Of a DNA stretch of 50,916 nt, positions 1 through 8,856 are shown one piece after another (within the stretch, counting starts at the first letter, position 1; every line of letters starts with the position of its first letter). The notes under the pieces were generated by a model, which was not told where the DNA came from, searched no databases, and saw only the letters and a program-made list of their open reading frames with translations. The stretch lies in assembly GCA_002396645.1 (NCBI GenBank), contig DGYI01000073.1, positions 1 through 50,916 of the forward strand, in the 5' to 3' direction. Source of the DNA: Firmicutes bacterium UBA5010 (GTDB taxonomy: Bacteria > Bacillota > Clostridia > Tissierellales > Sedimentibacteraceae). A program made the position numbers and the translations under genes.

Positions 1-49
1 TTTTCATTTACACATCTTTTACTATACTTATACTAACATATAAAAAGTA

Positions 50-523
50 TCATAGCGTACCGTCTTTTACATTTATCATTTTTTCTAATATTTTTCTGCA
101 TCTTCTCTTAGTGTCAGACTCACTGTAGCCTATAGTATTAGCCACCATCCACCATTTATATTTTTTAAAATATTTATATTCTATCACCTTTTTTTCTAAC
201 TCATCCAGTCCGTTTAACAATTTTTCAACTTCTGCTTTTTGATTTAGCAAAGATTTTAGTTCAGCTTCCAGTCTTGAATATTCACTGCTGTATACATCTA
301 TTATTTTTTCAACCGCCGCCGCTACCGGATCTGATTTTCCATATCCTTTGGGCATACTCGTCAGTTGTCTTGATTTTACTTCTCTTTGTGATTCTATAGT
401 GCTTGCTAAATCTCTTATTTCCTCATTAACAGAATCGATTTTAAATATTATGTATGTATAATTAAGTAGTTTTTGCTTCATTTCCTTCAATTCAATTGAT
501 ATATTCTTTTTATTCTTTTCCAT
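50..523 (-). CDS. Phage-type late transcription regulator (DUF1492/ArpU/RinA-like)
   Basis: A 157-residue soluble protein. Residues about 1-110 are charged and predicted coiled-coil. Residues about 110-155 form a sigma-70 region-4-like helix-turn-helix (LDELEKKVIEYKYF, then WWMVANTIGYSESDTKRR). This layout is typical of small prophage-encoded activators of late genes (DUF1492/ArpU/RinA group). The start is preceded by GGAGGAATAT. It is transcribed away from the Cro/CI-like repressor at 787 from a promoter flanked by repressor operators. The rest of any prophage would lie to the left, outside the window. Family assignment rests on length, layout and the C-terminal HTH. Confidence 0.7.
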   Translation of the reverse strand: MEKNKKNISIELKEMKQKLLNYTYIIFKIDSVNEEIRDLASTIESQREVKSRQLTSMPKGYGKSDPVAAAVEKIIDVYSSEYSRLEAELKSLLNQKAEVEKLLNGLDELEKKVIEYKYFKKYKWWMVANTIGYSESDTKRRCRKILEKMINVKDGTL

Positions 524-611
524 ATATTCCTCCGATCATTTTTCGCGTTTTTGCGACTTAAAAGTTAAAAAAAAATTATTTTTGAAATAAACTTCGCCTT
601 TAAGATATATT

Positions 612-729
612 TTCGCATATAATGCAACTAAGATTATAATACCATTAGTCAAAAATAATGTCAACTATTTTTTTCGCATTATGTGCAATTTATTTTGAGT
701 ATTATTATTTTCTTGTTGCATTAATGCAA
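612..729. promoter_or_regulatory. Repressor-controlled divergent promoter region with three operators
   Basis: Three related palindromic sites are visible: TTCGCATATAATGCAA (612-627), TTCGCATTATGTGCAA (673-688) and TTGCATTAATGCAA (716-729). The minus promoter for the late-type regulator is TTGACA (659-664) N17 TATTAT (636-641), lying between the first two sites. The plus promoter for the repressor is TTGCAT (716-721) N17 TATAAT (739-744), with the third site covering its -35. This is the layout of a phage-type repressor switch with autoregulation. A fourth, weaker TTTCGCGTTTTTGCGAC-like element sits near 541-556. Confidence 0.7.
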
Positions 730-786
730 TTTTAATGATATAATTTTTTTAAATAATATTACTTAATCAGTAAAAGGAGAGATACT

Positions 787-1110
787 ATGACCATAGGTAA
801 TAGAATAAGAAACAGGAGAAAAGAATTAAATCTATCTGTTGATGAGGTAGCGGAAAAATTAAATAAAAACAGAGCTACAATTTACAGATATGAAAATGAT
901 GAAATTGAAAATTTACCTATAAACATTTTAGAGCCGCTTGCAGAAATTTTAGACACAACGCCTGCATATTTAATGGGTTGGGAAGAAAATAATGATGAAA
1001 AAATAGACACTATTGCAGCTCACCATGATGGTGAAGACTGGACTGAAGAAGAGTTAAAGGAGATAGACGAGTTTAAAAAATTTGTTTTAAGCAAAAGAAA
1101 AAATGCGTAA
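787..1110 (+). CDS. XRE-family (Cro/CI-like) repressor
   Basis: A 107-residue protein with an N-terminal HTH_3 domain at residues 3-62: the recognition part runs through VDEVAEKLNKNRATIYRYE and ends in the family-typical TPAYLMGWEE. The C-terminus is acidic and has no peptidase domain, so it is a short repressor. AAAAGGAGAGATACT precedes the ATG. It is followed 14 nt later by the ImmA-like gene, a standard prophage or ICE immunity pairing. The three operators at 612-729, one over its own -35, suggest it represses both itself and the divergent gene. Confidence 0.85.
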   Translation: MTIGNRIRNRRKELNLSVDEVAEKLNKNRATIYRYENDEIENLPINILEPLAEILDTTPAYLMGWEENNDEKIDTIAAHHDGEDWTEEELKEIDEFKKFVLSKRKNA

Positions 1111-1124
1111 AGGGGGCGTTATAT

Positions 1125-1592
1125 TTGTCATATGAAAATTTGTTAAAAATTGCGGATGAGGAAAATATTGAAGTAATAGAGATAAAATTCAAGAGCGAAA
1201 GAATAAAAGGCCTTTATGCCGACAATATTATTGCGATAAACCCTATATTGAGTACGGATGCGGAAAAAGCCTGTGTATTGGCAGAGGAATTGGGTCACTA
1301 TTATACAAGTACGGGAAATATATTGGACCAAAATAATATAAGCAACAGAAAGCAAGAACTATTGGCAAGAAAATGGAGCTATGAAAAATTAATTCCGCTG
1401 GAAAAACTAGTTGCGGCATCCTTTGACGGATGTAAAAATATTTTTGAATTATCAGAATATTTAGGCGTAACCGAGGAGTTTTTAAAAAGTACTCTTAAGC
1501 ATTATGAAAGAAAACATGGATTATTTACTGAACTGGACGGATATTGCATATATTTTAATCCTTTAACAGTTTGCAAATATGAATATGAATAA
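1125..1592 (+). CDS. ImmA/IrrE-like protein
   Basis: A 155-residue protein of the ImmA/IrrE family (COG2856), which in ICEBs1-like elements cleaves the partner repressor. The start is TTG at 1125, preceded by AAAGGGGGCG; there is no in-frame ATG nearby. The zinc-protease motif region reads AEELGHYYT at residues 53-61, so the first His of HEXXH is replaced by Glu (E54, E55, H58). Variants of this form occur in phage-type members, so loss of activity cannot be assumed. The downstream conserved segment QELLARKWSYEKLIP is intact. A hairpin at 1605-1632 follows. Confidence 0.75.
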   Translation: MSYENLLKIADEENIEVIEIKFKSERIKGLYADNIIAINPILSTDAEKACVLAEELGHYYTSTGNILDQNNISNRKQELLARKWSYEKLIPLEKLVAASFDGCKNIFELSEYLGVTEEFLKSTLKHYERKHGLFTELDGYCIYFNPLTVCKYEYE

Positions 1593-1604
1593 TAAAAATT
1601 TCAG

Positions 1605-1632
1605 ATAAAACAAACTTAAATACTTGTTTTAT
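1605..1632 (+). terminator. Hairpin after the repressor/ImmA operon
   Basis: ATAAAACAA (1605-1613) pairs with TTGTTTTAT (1624-1632) across a 10-nt loop. It is A/T-rich, hence weak, but sits right after the ImmA-like stop codon. Confidence 0.45.
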
Positions 1633-1710
1633 TCGACAATATATGGGTATATTTTTATCAATAATATTATAAGTGCAATAACATTATTAAAATATTAGGA
1701 GGGCTTTACA

Positions 1711-2115
1711 ATGATATACACTTTCGACAAAAGCTTAGAAACCGGAAATACGGCAATAGACACTCAACACAAAGAGCTTATAGATGCTATGAATAATCTG
1801 CTTACCGCTTGCGCACAGGGAAAAGGTCGTGAAGAAATAAAGAATACGATTAAATTTCTGGTAGACTATACGGTTAAGCATTTTAATGATGAAGAAAAAC
1901 TGCAAAAACAATACAACTATCCTGATTATGCAGCTCATAAAAAATTACATGATGATTTTAAGGAAGAAGTTAAAAAAATAGTTGAAGAGTATGAGCAAGA
2001 TGGTACATCTGTGGTTTTAACCTTTAAAATCAACAATATAATTGCTTCATGGCTTATCAAGCATATAAAGGGCGAGGATAAAAAAGTTGCTGCCTTTATA
2101 AAAAACAGTAAATAA
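1711..2115 (+). CDS. Bacteriohemerythrin
   Basis: A 134-residue single-domain hemerythrin that binds O2 at a non-heme di-iron centre in a four-helix bundle. All seven expected ligands are present: H20 (TQHKEL), H57 and E61 (HFNDEE), H76 and H80 (HKKLH), H118 and D123 (HIKGED). The length is normal for the family. AGGAGGGCTTTACA precedes the ATG. The next gene is a rubrerythrin 84 nt downstream, so in this anaerobe the pair probably serves oxygen scavenging and peroxide protection. It may share a transcript with rubrerythrin; no terminator is seen between them. Confidence 0.93.
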   Translation: MIYTFDKSLETGNTAIDTQHKELIDAMNNLLTACAQGKGREEIKNTIKFLVDYTVKHFNDEEKLQKQYNYPDYAAHKKLHDDFKEEVKKIVEEYEQDGTSVVLTFKINNIIASWLIKHIKGEDKKVAAFIKNSK

Positions 2116-2199
2116 AACTTTCCAAAAAATATCTGCGTATGTAAAAGGTAATAATTGCTAATACTATATGTAGATATTTTTATTTGGAGGTAAAAACTA

Positions 2200-2793
2200 A
2201 TGAATTTATTAAAGGACAGTAAAACTAAAGACAATTTAATGCGGGCATTTGCAGGAGAAAGTCAGGCAAGGAACAGATATACTTTCGGTGCATCACAGGC
2301 TAAGAATGAAAAATTAGCACTTATAGAAAGGGTATTCTTATATACCGCAGAACAGGAAAGAGCACATGCTAAGATATTTTATGACCATTTAAGAGAACTA
2401 TCAGGTCAAACTATCTTTATCGACGGCGGCTATCCGGTAGATATTTATGATTCTATACTACAGACCTTAAAAGCCGCACAGCATAACGAATATGAAGAAT
2501 GGGATAAGGTTTATGCGGAGTTTGCTAAGATTGCCAGAGAGGAAGGCTTTATTCAAGTAGCGTACAGCTTTGAGAACATAGCAAAAATAGAAAAAGTACA
2601 CGGAGACAGATTCGGAAAATTTGCTGAATATATTGAGACCAATACATTATTCACCAGTCCTACAGAAGAAAAATGGATGTGCCTGCACTGCGGTCATATA
2701 CATACAGGTACCTCAGTACCTCAAATATGCCCTGTATGTCAGCACTCTCAAGGCTACTTTATCAGATACTCTGAATCTCCATATGAAAAATAA
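2200..2793 (+). CDS. Rubrerythrin
   Basis: A 197-residue NADH-dependent peroxidase-type rubrerythrin. The N-terminal ferritin-like domain carries the di-iron ligands E20, E53 and H56 (AEQERAH), and the second ExxH set around residues 131-134. The C-terminal rubredoxin domain has C161/C164 (CLHC) and C177/C180 (CPVC) for its Fe(SCys)4 site. The order ferritin then rubredoxin is the classical form. TTGGAGGTAAAAACTA gives a strong ribosome binding site. A strong terminator follows at 2802-2845. Confidence 0.95.
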   Translation: MNLLKDSKTKDNLMRAFAGESQARNRYTFGASQAKNEKLALIERVFLYTAEQERAHAKIFYDHLRELSGQTIFIDGGYPVDIYDSILQTLKAAQHNEYEEWDKVYAEFAKIAREEGFIQVAYSFENIAKIEKVHGDRFGKFAEYIETNTLFTSPTEEKWMCLHCGHIHTGTSVPQICPVCQHSQGYFIRYSESPYEK

Positions 2794-2801
2794 ACTCAGA
2801 C

Positions 2802-2845
2802 AAATCAACACAAATTGAGAAAATATCCTCAATTTGTGTTGATTT
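2802..2845 (+). terminator. Rho-independent terminator after rubrerythrin
   Basis: A perfect 18-bp inverted repeat, 2802-2819 with 2828-2845, separated by an 8-nt loop. The right arm is rich in T and continues into GATTTTATATTTTT. Confidence 0.85.
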
Positions 2846-2897
2846 TATATTTTTAATTAGCTATACTAATTTAAGGATGAGATATTAGAGGTGCATA

Positions 2898-4643
2898 ATG
2901 AGAAAATTACTATTTTACTTAAAAGATTATAAAAAAGAAACAACGCTTGCTCCGCTTTTTAAAATGCTGGAGGCTGTATTTGAATTATTCGTTCCTTTAT
3001 TAATGGCAAGCATCATAGATATAGGAATTAAAAACAAGGATAAAAGCTATGTTATTCAAATGTGTCTTATCATGATTTTGCTTGGTATTATAGGACTTAT
3101 TTGCTCTATTACAGCACAATATTATTCGGCAAAGGCTGCGGTAGGCTTTGGAACAAAACTTCGTCAAAGCTTATTTGCACATATACAGTCCTTGTCCTTT
3201 ACGGAGATAGATTCTATCGGAACATCAACTATGATTACTCGAATCACAAGCGATATCAATCAAGTTCAGTCAGGTACCAATATGGTACTCAGGCTGTTTT
3301 TGCGAAGCCCTATAGTTGTAATCGGAGCAACTATTATGTCTTTTACAATTGATTTGAAGGCTGCCCTTATTTTTGTAATTACTGTTCCTATATTACTTGC
3401 TGTAGTTTTTTTGATTATGAAAACAAGCATTCCTCTATACACGAGAGTTCAGGAAAATCTTGATAAAGTTTTAGGTATTACCAGAGAAAATCTAACCGGT
3501 ATACGTGTAATCAGAGCTTTTCATAAAGAAGAAGACGAAATAGGACAATTTAAGGAATATAACAAGTCATTTACTGAATCATCCGAACAGGTCGGCAAAA
3601 TATCTGCTCTGATGAATCCAATTACATATGTGGTAATAAACGCAGCTATAATAGCATTAATATGGACAGGGGCAGTAAGAATAGATGCGGGCATAATAAC
3701 ACAAGGAGCTTTAATAGCACTGGTAAATTATATGTCTCAGGCACTGATAGAATTAATCAGGCTTGCAAATCTGATTGTTATTATAACTAAATCTATCGCC
3801 TGCGGCAATCGTGTACAATCTATCTTTGAAATCAGCTCCAGTATGGAGAGTAAAGGTGAGACAGAAAATATAGAAACTAAAGATAGTGAGAATATTATAG
3901 TTTCATTTAAAAATGTTTCGCTAAAATATAAAAATGCAGGTGATGAGTCCTTGAGCAATATCAGCTTTGATGTAAAAAGAGGACAGACTGTCGGAATAAT
4001 AGGCGGAACAGGCTCAGGAAAATCATCTCTTGTAAGCCTGATTCCAAGATTTTATGATGCTTCAAAGGGCAATGTTATGATTGAAGGTATAGATGTAAAG
4101 GAGTATCCTCTTAAACAGCTTCGCAGCAAAATCGGAGTAGTAATGCAAAAAGCTGCTCTATTTAAAGGTACAATTCGTGAAAATTTAAGCTTTGGCAAAA
4201 ACAATGCAAGCGACTATGAATTAACAGATGCATTGACTGTTTCACAGTCAAAAGAAATCATAGACAGTAAAGAAGGCGGTTTAGACTTTATAATATCACA
4301 GGGAGGAAAAAATCTTTCCGGGGGACAGAAACAACGTCTTACAATTGCCAGAGCTCTTATTCGCAAACCCGAAATATTAATTTTGGATGACAGCGCCTCT
4401 GCTCTTGATTATGCTACAGATGCAAATTTAAGTAAAGCCATAAAAGAAATGAAATACAAGCCTACAGTTTTTATTGTTTCACAGCGTGCTTCTTCTATCA
4501 TGCACGCAGATCAAATTATAGTTCTTGAGGATGGACGTACTGCCGGTATTGGAACTCATGAAAATCTTCTCAAAACATGCGAAGTATACAGTGAAATTTA
4601 CTACTCGCAGTTTCAAGCAGATAATCAGGAGGTCAACAAATGA
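2898..4643 (+). CDS. ABC exporter subunit A (degenerate ATP site half)
   Basis: A 581-residue half-transporter: six membrane segments in residues 15-310, then a nucleotide-binding domain. It has Walker A GGTGSGKSS (369-377), signature LSGGQ (473-477) and Walker B ILILDD with Asp498 where catalytic Glu is expected. Gln529 replaces the H-loop His. These changes mark the subunit that supplies the non-hydrolysing site of a heterodimeric exporter (TM287/288, BmrCD, PatAB type). The stop overlaps the partner's start (ATGA). Substrate unknown; multidrug or lipid-like export is typical. Confidence 0.9.
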   Translation: MRKLLFYLKDYKKETTLAPLFKMLEAVFELFVPLLMASIIDIGIKNKDKSYVIQMCLIMILLGIIGLICSITAQYYSAKAAVGFGTKLRQSLFAHIQSLSFTEIDSIGTSTMITRITSDINQVQSGTNMVLRLFLRSPIVVIGATIMSFTIDLKAALIFVITVPILLAVVFLIMKTSIPLYTRVQENLDKVLGITRENLTGIRVIRAFHKEEDEIGQFKEYNKSFTESSEQVGKISALMNPITYVVINAAIIALIWTGAVRIDAGIITQGALIALVNYMSQALIELIRLANLIVIITKSIACGNRVQSIFEISSSMESKGETENIETKDSENIIVSFKNVSLKYKNAGDESLSNISFDVKRGQTVGIIGGTGSGKSSLVSLIPRFYDASKGNVMIEGIDVKEYPLKQLRSKIGVVMQKAALFKGTIRENLSFGKNNASDYELTDALTVSQSKEIIDSKEGGLDFIISQGGKNLSGGQKQRLTIARALIRKPEILILDDSASALDYATDANLSKAIKEMKYKPTVFIVSQRASSIMHADQIIVLEDGRTAGIGTHENLLKTCEVYSEIYYSQFQADNQEVNK

Positions 4644-6355
4644 AAAAAATATTAAATTTAATTAAAAATTATTGGTATTTAGTTGTTTTTTCAATATTAT
4701 TTGCAACAATAACTGTTATTCTGACTCTATATATCCCTATTTTGACAGGTGATATAATAGATCTGATTTTAGAACCTCAAAAAGTATACTTTAATGATAT
4801 AGTAAAATTGCTTTTTGTTATGGGAATAGCTGTTCTTGTGACTTCAATCTGCCAATGGCTTATGAATATCTGCAACAATAAAATCACATATAATGTAGTT
4901 CGTGATATAAGATATAAAGCTTTTAAGAAAATTCAGATACTTTCATTGAAATACATAGATTCTCATGCTTCGGGAGAAATTTTAAGTAAAATTATAACAG
5001 ATGTTGAGCAGTTCGCCGATGGTCTTTTAATGGGATTTACACAATTATTTACAGGCATAATTACAATCATCGGTACGATTTTTTTCATGATAAAACTTGA
5101 TGCAAAAATATCACTTGTTGTTATATGTATCACTCCTCTTTCTCTGTATGTAGCAAGCTTTATCGCAAAGCGTACATACAATATGTTTAAGCTTCAATCA
5201 CAAACAAGAGCCGAACAAACAGCTTTTATTGATGAGATGATTGGAAATCAAAAGGTAATCCAAGCTTTTGGGCAAGAAAAAGAAACTCTTGACAAGTTTG
5301 ATGAGATTAATGAAAGATTAGCGAAATCTTCTCTGAATGCAACCTTTTATTCATCAATCACAAACCCCTCTACCCGTTTTGTAAACAGCCTGGTTTATAC
5401 GGGAGTAGGTCTTTTTGGTGCATTGTCCGCAATAACAGGAACTATCAGTGTTGGTCAATTATTTGCATTTTTAAGCTATGCAAATCAATATACAAAACCA
5501 TTTAATGAAATATCGGGAGTTATAACAGAATTTCAAAATGCCTATGCCTGCGCTATGAGGATTTTTGAATTTATCGACGAAGAACCGCAAATTCCGGACT
5601 CAAACGATGCAATAATATTATCAGAAGCAAAGGGTAATGTAGAATTAGATAATGTTTCATTTTCTTATATTCCGGGTAAAAAATTATTTGAGAATATAAA
5701 TCTGTCTGCAAAGCCCGGACAGCGTATTGCAATTGTAGGACCTACAGGATGCGGAAAAACCACAATAATAAATCTGCTTATGAGATTTTATGATGTTGAT
5801 AATGGCTCTATTTTAGTAGATGGAACAGACATACGAGATATAACAAGAAAAAGCCTTCGTTCAAATTACGGTATGGTACTTCAAGAAACATGGCTAAGAT
5901 CCGGAACTGTAAGAGATAATATAATTATGGGCAAGCCTCATGCGAGCGAAGAAGAATTAATTACAGCAGCAAAGCTGTCCCATGCACACAGCTTTATAAG
6001 ACGTCTTCCAAACGGATATGATACTGTAATAAACGAAGATGGTGCAGGGCTTTCTCAAGGTCAGAAACAGCTTTTATGTATAACAAGAGTTATGCTTTGT
6101 CTTCCTCCGATGTTGATATTGGATGAGGCGACTTCATCTATAGATACGAGGACTGAAATTAAAATTCAGCAGGCATTTTCGAAGCTTATGGAAGGAAGAA
6201 CGAGCTTTATAATAGCCCATAGGTTATCAACAATCAAGGATGCAGACCTTATATTGGTTATGAAAGACGGAAATATTATTGAACAGGGCAAACATGAAGA
6301 ATTATTAAAATTAAAAGGCTTCTATTCACAGCTTTATAACAGCCAGTTTATCTGA
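4640..6355 (+). CDS. ABC exporter subunit B (catalytic half)
   Basis: A 571-residue half-transporter translated by 4-nt overlap with the previous gene, with its own AGGAGG site. Six membrane segments lie in residues 10-300. The NBD has Walker A GPTGCGKTT (367-375), Walker B MLILDE with catalytic Glu496, and H-loop His527. Its signature is LSQGQ (471-475) rather than LSGGQ. The altered signature faces the altered Walker B/H-loop of subunit A, so together they give one degenerate and one active site. The two genes form a closed operon followed by a hairpin at 6417-6456. Confidence 0.9.
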   Translation: MKKILNLIKNYWYLVVFSILFATITVILTLYIPILTGDIIDLILEPQKVYFNDIVKLLFVMGIAVLVTSICQWLMNICNNKITYNVVRDIRYKAFKKIQILSLKYIDSHASGEILSKIITDVEQFADGLLMGFTQLFTGIITIIGTIFFMIKLDAKISLVVICITPLSLYVASFIAKRTYNMFKLQSQTRAEQTAFIDEMIGNQKVIQAFGQEKETLDKFDEINERLAKSSLNATFYSSITNPSTRFVNSLVYTGVGLFGALSAITGTISVGQLFAFLSYANQYTKPFNEISGVITEFQNAYACAMRIFEFIDEEPQIPDSNDAIILSEAKGNVELDNVSFSYIPGKKLFENINLSAKPGQRIAIVGPTGCGKTTIINLLMRFYDVDNGSILVDGTDIRDITRKSLRSNYGMVLQETWLRSGTVRDNIIMGKPHASEEELITAAKLSHAHSFIRRLPNGYDTVINEDGAGLSQGQKQLLCITRVMLCLPPMLILDEATSSIDTRTEIKIQQAFSKLMEGRTSFIIAHRLSTIKDADLILVMKDGNIIEQGKHEELLKLKGFYSQLYNSQFI

Positions 6356-6416
6356 TAACAGATCGATACGGCACTGATTAAGAATGTAAAAAAGAACTTG
6401 AATTAATCTCAAATCC

Positions 6417-6456
6417 AAAGGGGCTGTGGCATTTTTTGTTTGCTGCATCCCCTTTT
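6417..6456. terminator. Terminator between convergent ABC exporter and HelD genes
   Basis: AAAGGGG (6417-6423) pairs with CCCCTTTT (6449-6456), with further pairing GCA/TGC inside and a T-rich loop. It lies between convergent genes and may serve both. Confidence 0.55.
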
Positions 6457-6500
6457 AATCGTATTTCAATGATTTATTGTAATAAAATATATCAAATTTT

Positions 6501-8588
6501 TTATAATATTAACTCTGATATTTTTTTGCTGTGTAAAATATACAGTTCGTGTAATGCACGTGTTATTGCAACATATAAAAGCTTAATATCAGAGTTACAT
6601 GAGATGTATTTTTCATTATTTACATCCCACAAAATTACGGCATCAAATTCCAAGCCCTTTGACATCTGTATCGGCATAATCATTACACCGTTTATAAAAT
6701 CTGCATCTTTTTCACCGTTTATTCTTATGACATCAATATGCTTAGATAATGAATCACTTACTGATTTTGCCTCCTCATCTGTTCTGCAAATTACAGCTAT
6801 TGTTTTAAATCCATTTTTAAAAACATTGTCAATCAATTTTAAGGATGTTTTTACAGTTTCATCATAATCAACTGTGCTGATAATCTCAGGCTCTTTTCCG
6901 TGTCGCACAAAAGGTTCTATTTCATAAGTCTTAAATTCAGCCTTCTTTAAAACTTTTATTGCCAAATTAGATATCTCTATAGTATTTCTGTAGCTTTTGC
7001 TCAGAGTATAAAATTTATCGTTCTTTGATTGAAATATTTCATTTCTCAAGCATTCCCAATCATTCATACCTATATCATAATTTATGTTTTGGGAAATATC
7101 TCCCATTATTGCAAAATACGACTTATTAAATACATTTTTCAATACATAGAATATGGATACCCCAAAATCCTGTGCCTCGTCCACGACAATATATCTTACA
7201 TCTTCAAATCTTTTATTGGTATAAAGTCTTTTTTTAATAAGATTCAACATACTCAGATCAAATACGTCAAATACATTATCTTTTATTGATTCAATGATAT
7301 TATCTATATTTTTTATATGCATGCTCAAAGTATCTTTACTTTCAAGCTTTTCTTTTAAGGCTATAAGAAAATCAATATATATGGAAATTATATTAAGCTT
7401 CTTTTTATTGTCGCCAAAATTCTTTGAAAAATCTTTTTCTTCTATATTAATTCTAAGATTGGGGTTGTTTTCTTTAAATGAAATTATCTTATTTTTTAAC
7501 TGCTCGTTTAACAAAGCAATTTTCTCCTGCATGGACTTTTCCTTAAAAGTCTCGAGCAGATTTAAAATATTTTTTCTATCCATTATTATTTTTTCATTAA
7601 TGAGCACATCCTGCACAGGAATATTATTATGCTCATAAATTTTTAAGTAGCTGTCCAGTGCTTTAACAAAACCTATTTTCCCTTTGAAAGCCATATCAAG
7701 CTTATTATCATCAGACCACTTTTCTGTAAACTTATACTTAGCTTTTCCCCTTGGCATATACTCTGCCACAAATTCATGGAAAAATGAAGATAGTACCATG
7801 TTTCTTATATCTCCGACATCAAGTGAAGGCAAAATACTTGTTATATAATTTAAAAACATTTTATTGCTTCCCAGGATATAAAAATTTTCCGAATTAAAGA
7901 TATCTTTGTGATTATATAGTAAAAATGATACCCTGTGCATTGCAACAGTTGTTTTTCCGCTTCCTGCTCCCCCCTGCACAATTATATTATTAAAGTAGCT
8001 GTCTCTGATTATTTGATTCTGATCCTTTTGTATAGTTGCAACTATCTCACTTAATACGGCTTCTTTATTTTTTGCCAGATACCTTGTCAGTAATTCGTCA
8101 TTGGCAATTGTATTTACATCATAAAAATCAATAAGCTCACTGTTCTCTATCTCTATTGTTCTTTTTAATTTGAGTTCTAAATCGAGTTCTTCACTCTCAT
8201 AAACTTCAAGCTTATTATCTCCGAGCTGACAATCATAATATACGGAAGATATCGGAGCTCTCCAATCAACAGTCAGTGTCTCAGAATTTGTATCTTGAAT
8301 TCCGTATTTACCTATATACAGGCTGTAGTCCTTAGATTCATTTTTATCCAAATAATCTATTCTTGCAAAATATGGATTCAAAAAGGCTGTATTGTTATTT
8401 CTTATATTTTTATCTATTAAAGCAAGATGATTTGCTACAACCATTACCTCATTGCTGTTTTTTAATGTTTTAAGTCTTTTACTAAAGGCAGTTCTCGATT
8501 TATTAAAATATTCAATATTTAATAAAATCTCTCTTAAAACCTCTGACAGCTTATTTTCTTCATGAATTTTTTCAGTATTTTTACTCAT
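6501..8588 (-). CDS. helD: HelD-like UvrD/Rep-family helicase (RNA polymerase recycling type)
   Basis: A 695-residue superfamily-1 ATPase. Residues 1-190 form the N-terminal arm typical of HelD (AYFARIDY-like core, SVYYDCQLG). Walker A GGAGSGKTT is at 206-214 and the helicase motif II VDEAQDFG is near residue 500. The C-terminal RecA2 domain ends with QMSKGLEFDAVILWD and LLYVAITRALHELYIL. The Bacillus homologue clears stalled RNA polymerase from DNA. The start follows CGGAGGTATGGATAAAAG. It is monocistronic and its upstream sequence contains TTTTGATATAAT as an extended -10. The length is slightly below the usual 750-780 residues. Confidence 0.85.
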   Translation of the reverse strand: MSKNTEKIHEENKLSEVLREILLNIEYFNKSRTAFSKRLKTLKNSNEVMVVANHLALIDKNIRNNNTAFLNPYFARIDYLDKNESKDYSLYIGKYGIQDTNSETLTVDWRAPISSVYYDCQLGDNKLEVYESEELDLELKLKRTIEIENSELIDFYDVNTIANDELLTRYLAKNKEAVLSEIVATIQKDQNQIIRDSYFNNIIVQGGAGSGKTTVAMHRVSFLLYNHKDIFNSENFYILGSNKMFLNYITSILPSLDVGDIRNMVLSSFFHEFVAEYMPRGKAKYKFTEKWSDDNKLDMAFKGKIGFVKALDSYLKIYEHNNIPVQDVLINEKIIMDRKNILNLLETFKEKSMQEKIALLNEQLKNKIISFKENNPNLRINIEEKDFSKNFGDNKKKLNIISIYIDFLIALKEKLESKDTLSMHIKNIDNIIESIKDNVFDVFDLSMLNLIKKRLYTNKRFEDVRYIVVDEAQDFGVSIFYVLKNVFNKSYFAIMGDISQNINYDIGMNDWECLRNEIFQSKNDKFYTLSKSYRNTIEISNLAIKVLKKAEFKTYEIEPFVRHGKEPEIISTVDYDETVKTSLKLIDNVFKNGFKTIAVICRTDEEAKSVSDSLSKHIDVIRINGEKDADFINGVMIMPIQMSKGLEFDAVILWDVNNEKYISCNSDIKLLYVAITRALHELYILHSKKISELIL

Positions 8589-8656
8589 CTTTTATCCATA
8601 CCTCCGCACTGTTTTTAATATCTCTTGGATATTATATCAAAAGAAAAAAATAATAC

Positions 8657-8734
8657 TAGACTTATATTTGGTATTGTGATATGATGATAGTTGAAGAATA
8701 CCTAAAAACTCCCTTTCGCGCAAAGGGAGTTTTT
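8657..8734 (+). promoter_or_regulatory. Promoter-terminator unit upstream of the M20 peptidase (attenuator or short RNA)
   Basis: A possible promoter TAGACT (8657-8662) N17 TATGAT (8680-8685) is followed by a near-perfect terminator: AAAAACTCCCTTT (8704-8716), loop CGCGC, AAAGGGAGTTTTT (8722-8734), then TGTTT. There is no open reading frame between them and no plus-strand gene upstream that needs a terminator. It would yield an RNA of about 45 nt, or act as an attenuator for the downstream peptidase gene. Confidence 0.45.
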
Positions 8735-8800
8735 GTTTATATTTCAATATTTCTCTGTTGAAATGATTGCTAAAAAGTGATAAGATTATTTTATATAAAA

Positions 8801-8827
8801 TATACAATGTATATAAAACATTGTATA
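8801..8827. repeat. Inverted repeat, candidate operator before the M20 peptidase
   Basis: TATACAATG (8801-8809) and CATTGTATA (8819-8827) are perfect arms separated by 9 nt, 30 bp upstream of the peptidase start. They could bind a dimeric regulator; the protein is unknown. Confidence 0.4.
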
Positions 8828-8856
8828 TAAAATTATACTTAAGGAGAGTGACTACT

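Noticed and set aside
1125..1592. Inactive ImmA because HEXXH reads EELGH
   Set aside because: This variant appears common in phage-type members as far as I recall, so inactivity is not supported.
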